From Alphaproteobacteria bacterium (GTDB taxonomy: Bacteria; Pseudomonadota; Alphaproteobacteria; CACIAM-22H2), in the NCBI GenBank assembly GCA_947500965.1, contig CANMWW010000019.1:1-12426 (forward strand): a stretch of DNA of 12,426 nt. The letters are read 5' to 3'. Shown here in pieces: positions 12,251 to 12,426 of the stretch. The number at the start of each line of letters is the position of its first letter. Position 1 is the stretch's first letter. The notes under the pieces were generated by a model. It worked only from the letters and a program-made list of their open reading frames with translations, had not been told where the DNA came from and ran no database searches. A program made the position numbers and the translations under genes.

Positions 12251-12426
12251 TCAGCGGCCGCCGATCACCTCGCGCTGCATGCGCTCGGCCATCTCGCCCA
12301 TGCGTGGCTCGATCTGCTGCCAGTCGAGGCGCAGCAGCCGATCGAGCGGCGCGACGCGCGGCGCCACCTCCGGGGAGAGCTGCACGCGCCGATTGGCCAT
12401 GCCGGACTGCATGCCGTTGCCGAAGG
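12251..12426 (-). CDS. Probable extracellular solute-binding protein, C-terminal end (runs off the right edge)
   Basis: About 58 residues are visible, ending VIGGR at the stop (12251-12253). The text around MANRRVQLSPEVAPRVAPLD and LDWQQIEPRMGEMAERMQRE resembles the C terminus of periplasmic binding proteins of iron(III)- or polyamine-type ABC importers. There, a hydrophobic strand is followed by a PLD-W element and a basic helix ending in W/M-x-R-E. The match is short and the family is not certain. The next gene, another binding-protein-like reading frame, starts 7 bases downstream, so the two are probably cotranscribed. ABC permease and ATPase genes, if any, would lie to the right of the window. 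Confidence 0.5.
   Translation of the reverse strand, partial: FGNGMQSGMANRRVQLSPEVAPRVAPLDRLLRLDWQQIEPRMGEMAERMQREVIGGR

Noticed and set aside
1..12426. CRISPR arrays, insertion sequences, integrases, phage genes and toxin-antitoxin pairs
   Set aside because: I looked for regularly spaced repeats, transposase or recombinase motifs and small paired genes on both strands and found none.

Overview
This window looks like chromosomal DNA from a high-GC alphaproteobacterium (about 70-75% GC in the housekeeping genes). The evidence is the conserved order tRNA-Ser / rplU-rpmA-obgE-proB-proA-nadD-rsfS-rlmH, the GC-biased codon use with GTG and TTG starts, and the alphaproteobacterial style of the proteins. 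A member of Rhodospirillales or Hyphomicrobiales would fit, but genus and family cannot be fixed from the sequence alone.

Region 1 (1-5982, minus strand) is one compact housekeeping block, listed here in transcription order: rplU, rpmA, obgE, proB, proA, nadD, rsfS, rlmH, and the 5' end of a likely rmuC that runs off the left edge. A strong sigma70-type promoter (TTGACA-N17-GATTAT) lies upstream of rplU, followed by a short structured leader. A perfect 11-bp hairpin sits between rpmA and obgE. From obgE onward the genes are nearly fused: four successive junctions (obgE/proB, proB/proA, proA/nadD, nadD/rsfS) are 4-base stop/start overlaps, three GTGA and one TTGA. The cluster joins ribosome assembly and quality functions (bL21, bL27, ObgE, RsfS, RlmH) with proline synthesis (ProB, ProA) and NAD synthesis (NadD).

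Region 2 (6181-7311) holds a minus-strand NfsA-like nitroreductase / flavin oxidoreductase. Diverging from it on the plus strand is a complete tRNA-Ser(CGA) gene with an encoded CCA end and a plausible promoter.

Region 3 (7312-9981, plus strand) starts with a GC-poorer stretch behind the tRNA (about 55% by hand count). It then carries an exported or lipid-anchored LprI-like (DUF1311) protein, an unusual GYF_2 / His-Pro-rich linker / multi-pass membrane protein, and a Gfo/Idh/MocA-family oxidoreductase. The first two genes are 23 bases apart and probably form an operon.

Region 4 (9989-12426, minus strand) is a three-gene array in transcription order: the C-terminal end of what looks like an extracellular solute-binding protein, an NMT1/SsuA-like substrate-binding protein that has no export signal and cannot be extended to gain one, and a TTC38-like tetratricopeptide protein. 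Gaps are 7 and 5 bases. The array converges on the Gfo/Idh gene with 7 bases between stops.

Most of the window is ordinary housekeeping DNA. I see no CRISPR array, transposase, integrase, toxin-antitoxin pair, phage gene or obvious defence system. The items most worth a second look are the rplU leader structure, the coupled overlaps, a possible AUA start in rsfS, the GYF/His-rich membrane protein with its LprI neighbour, and the signal-less substrate-binding protein.
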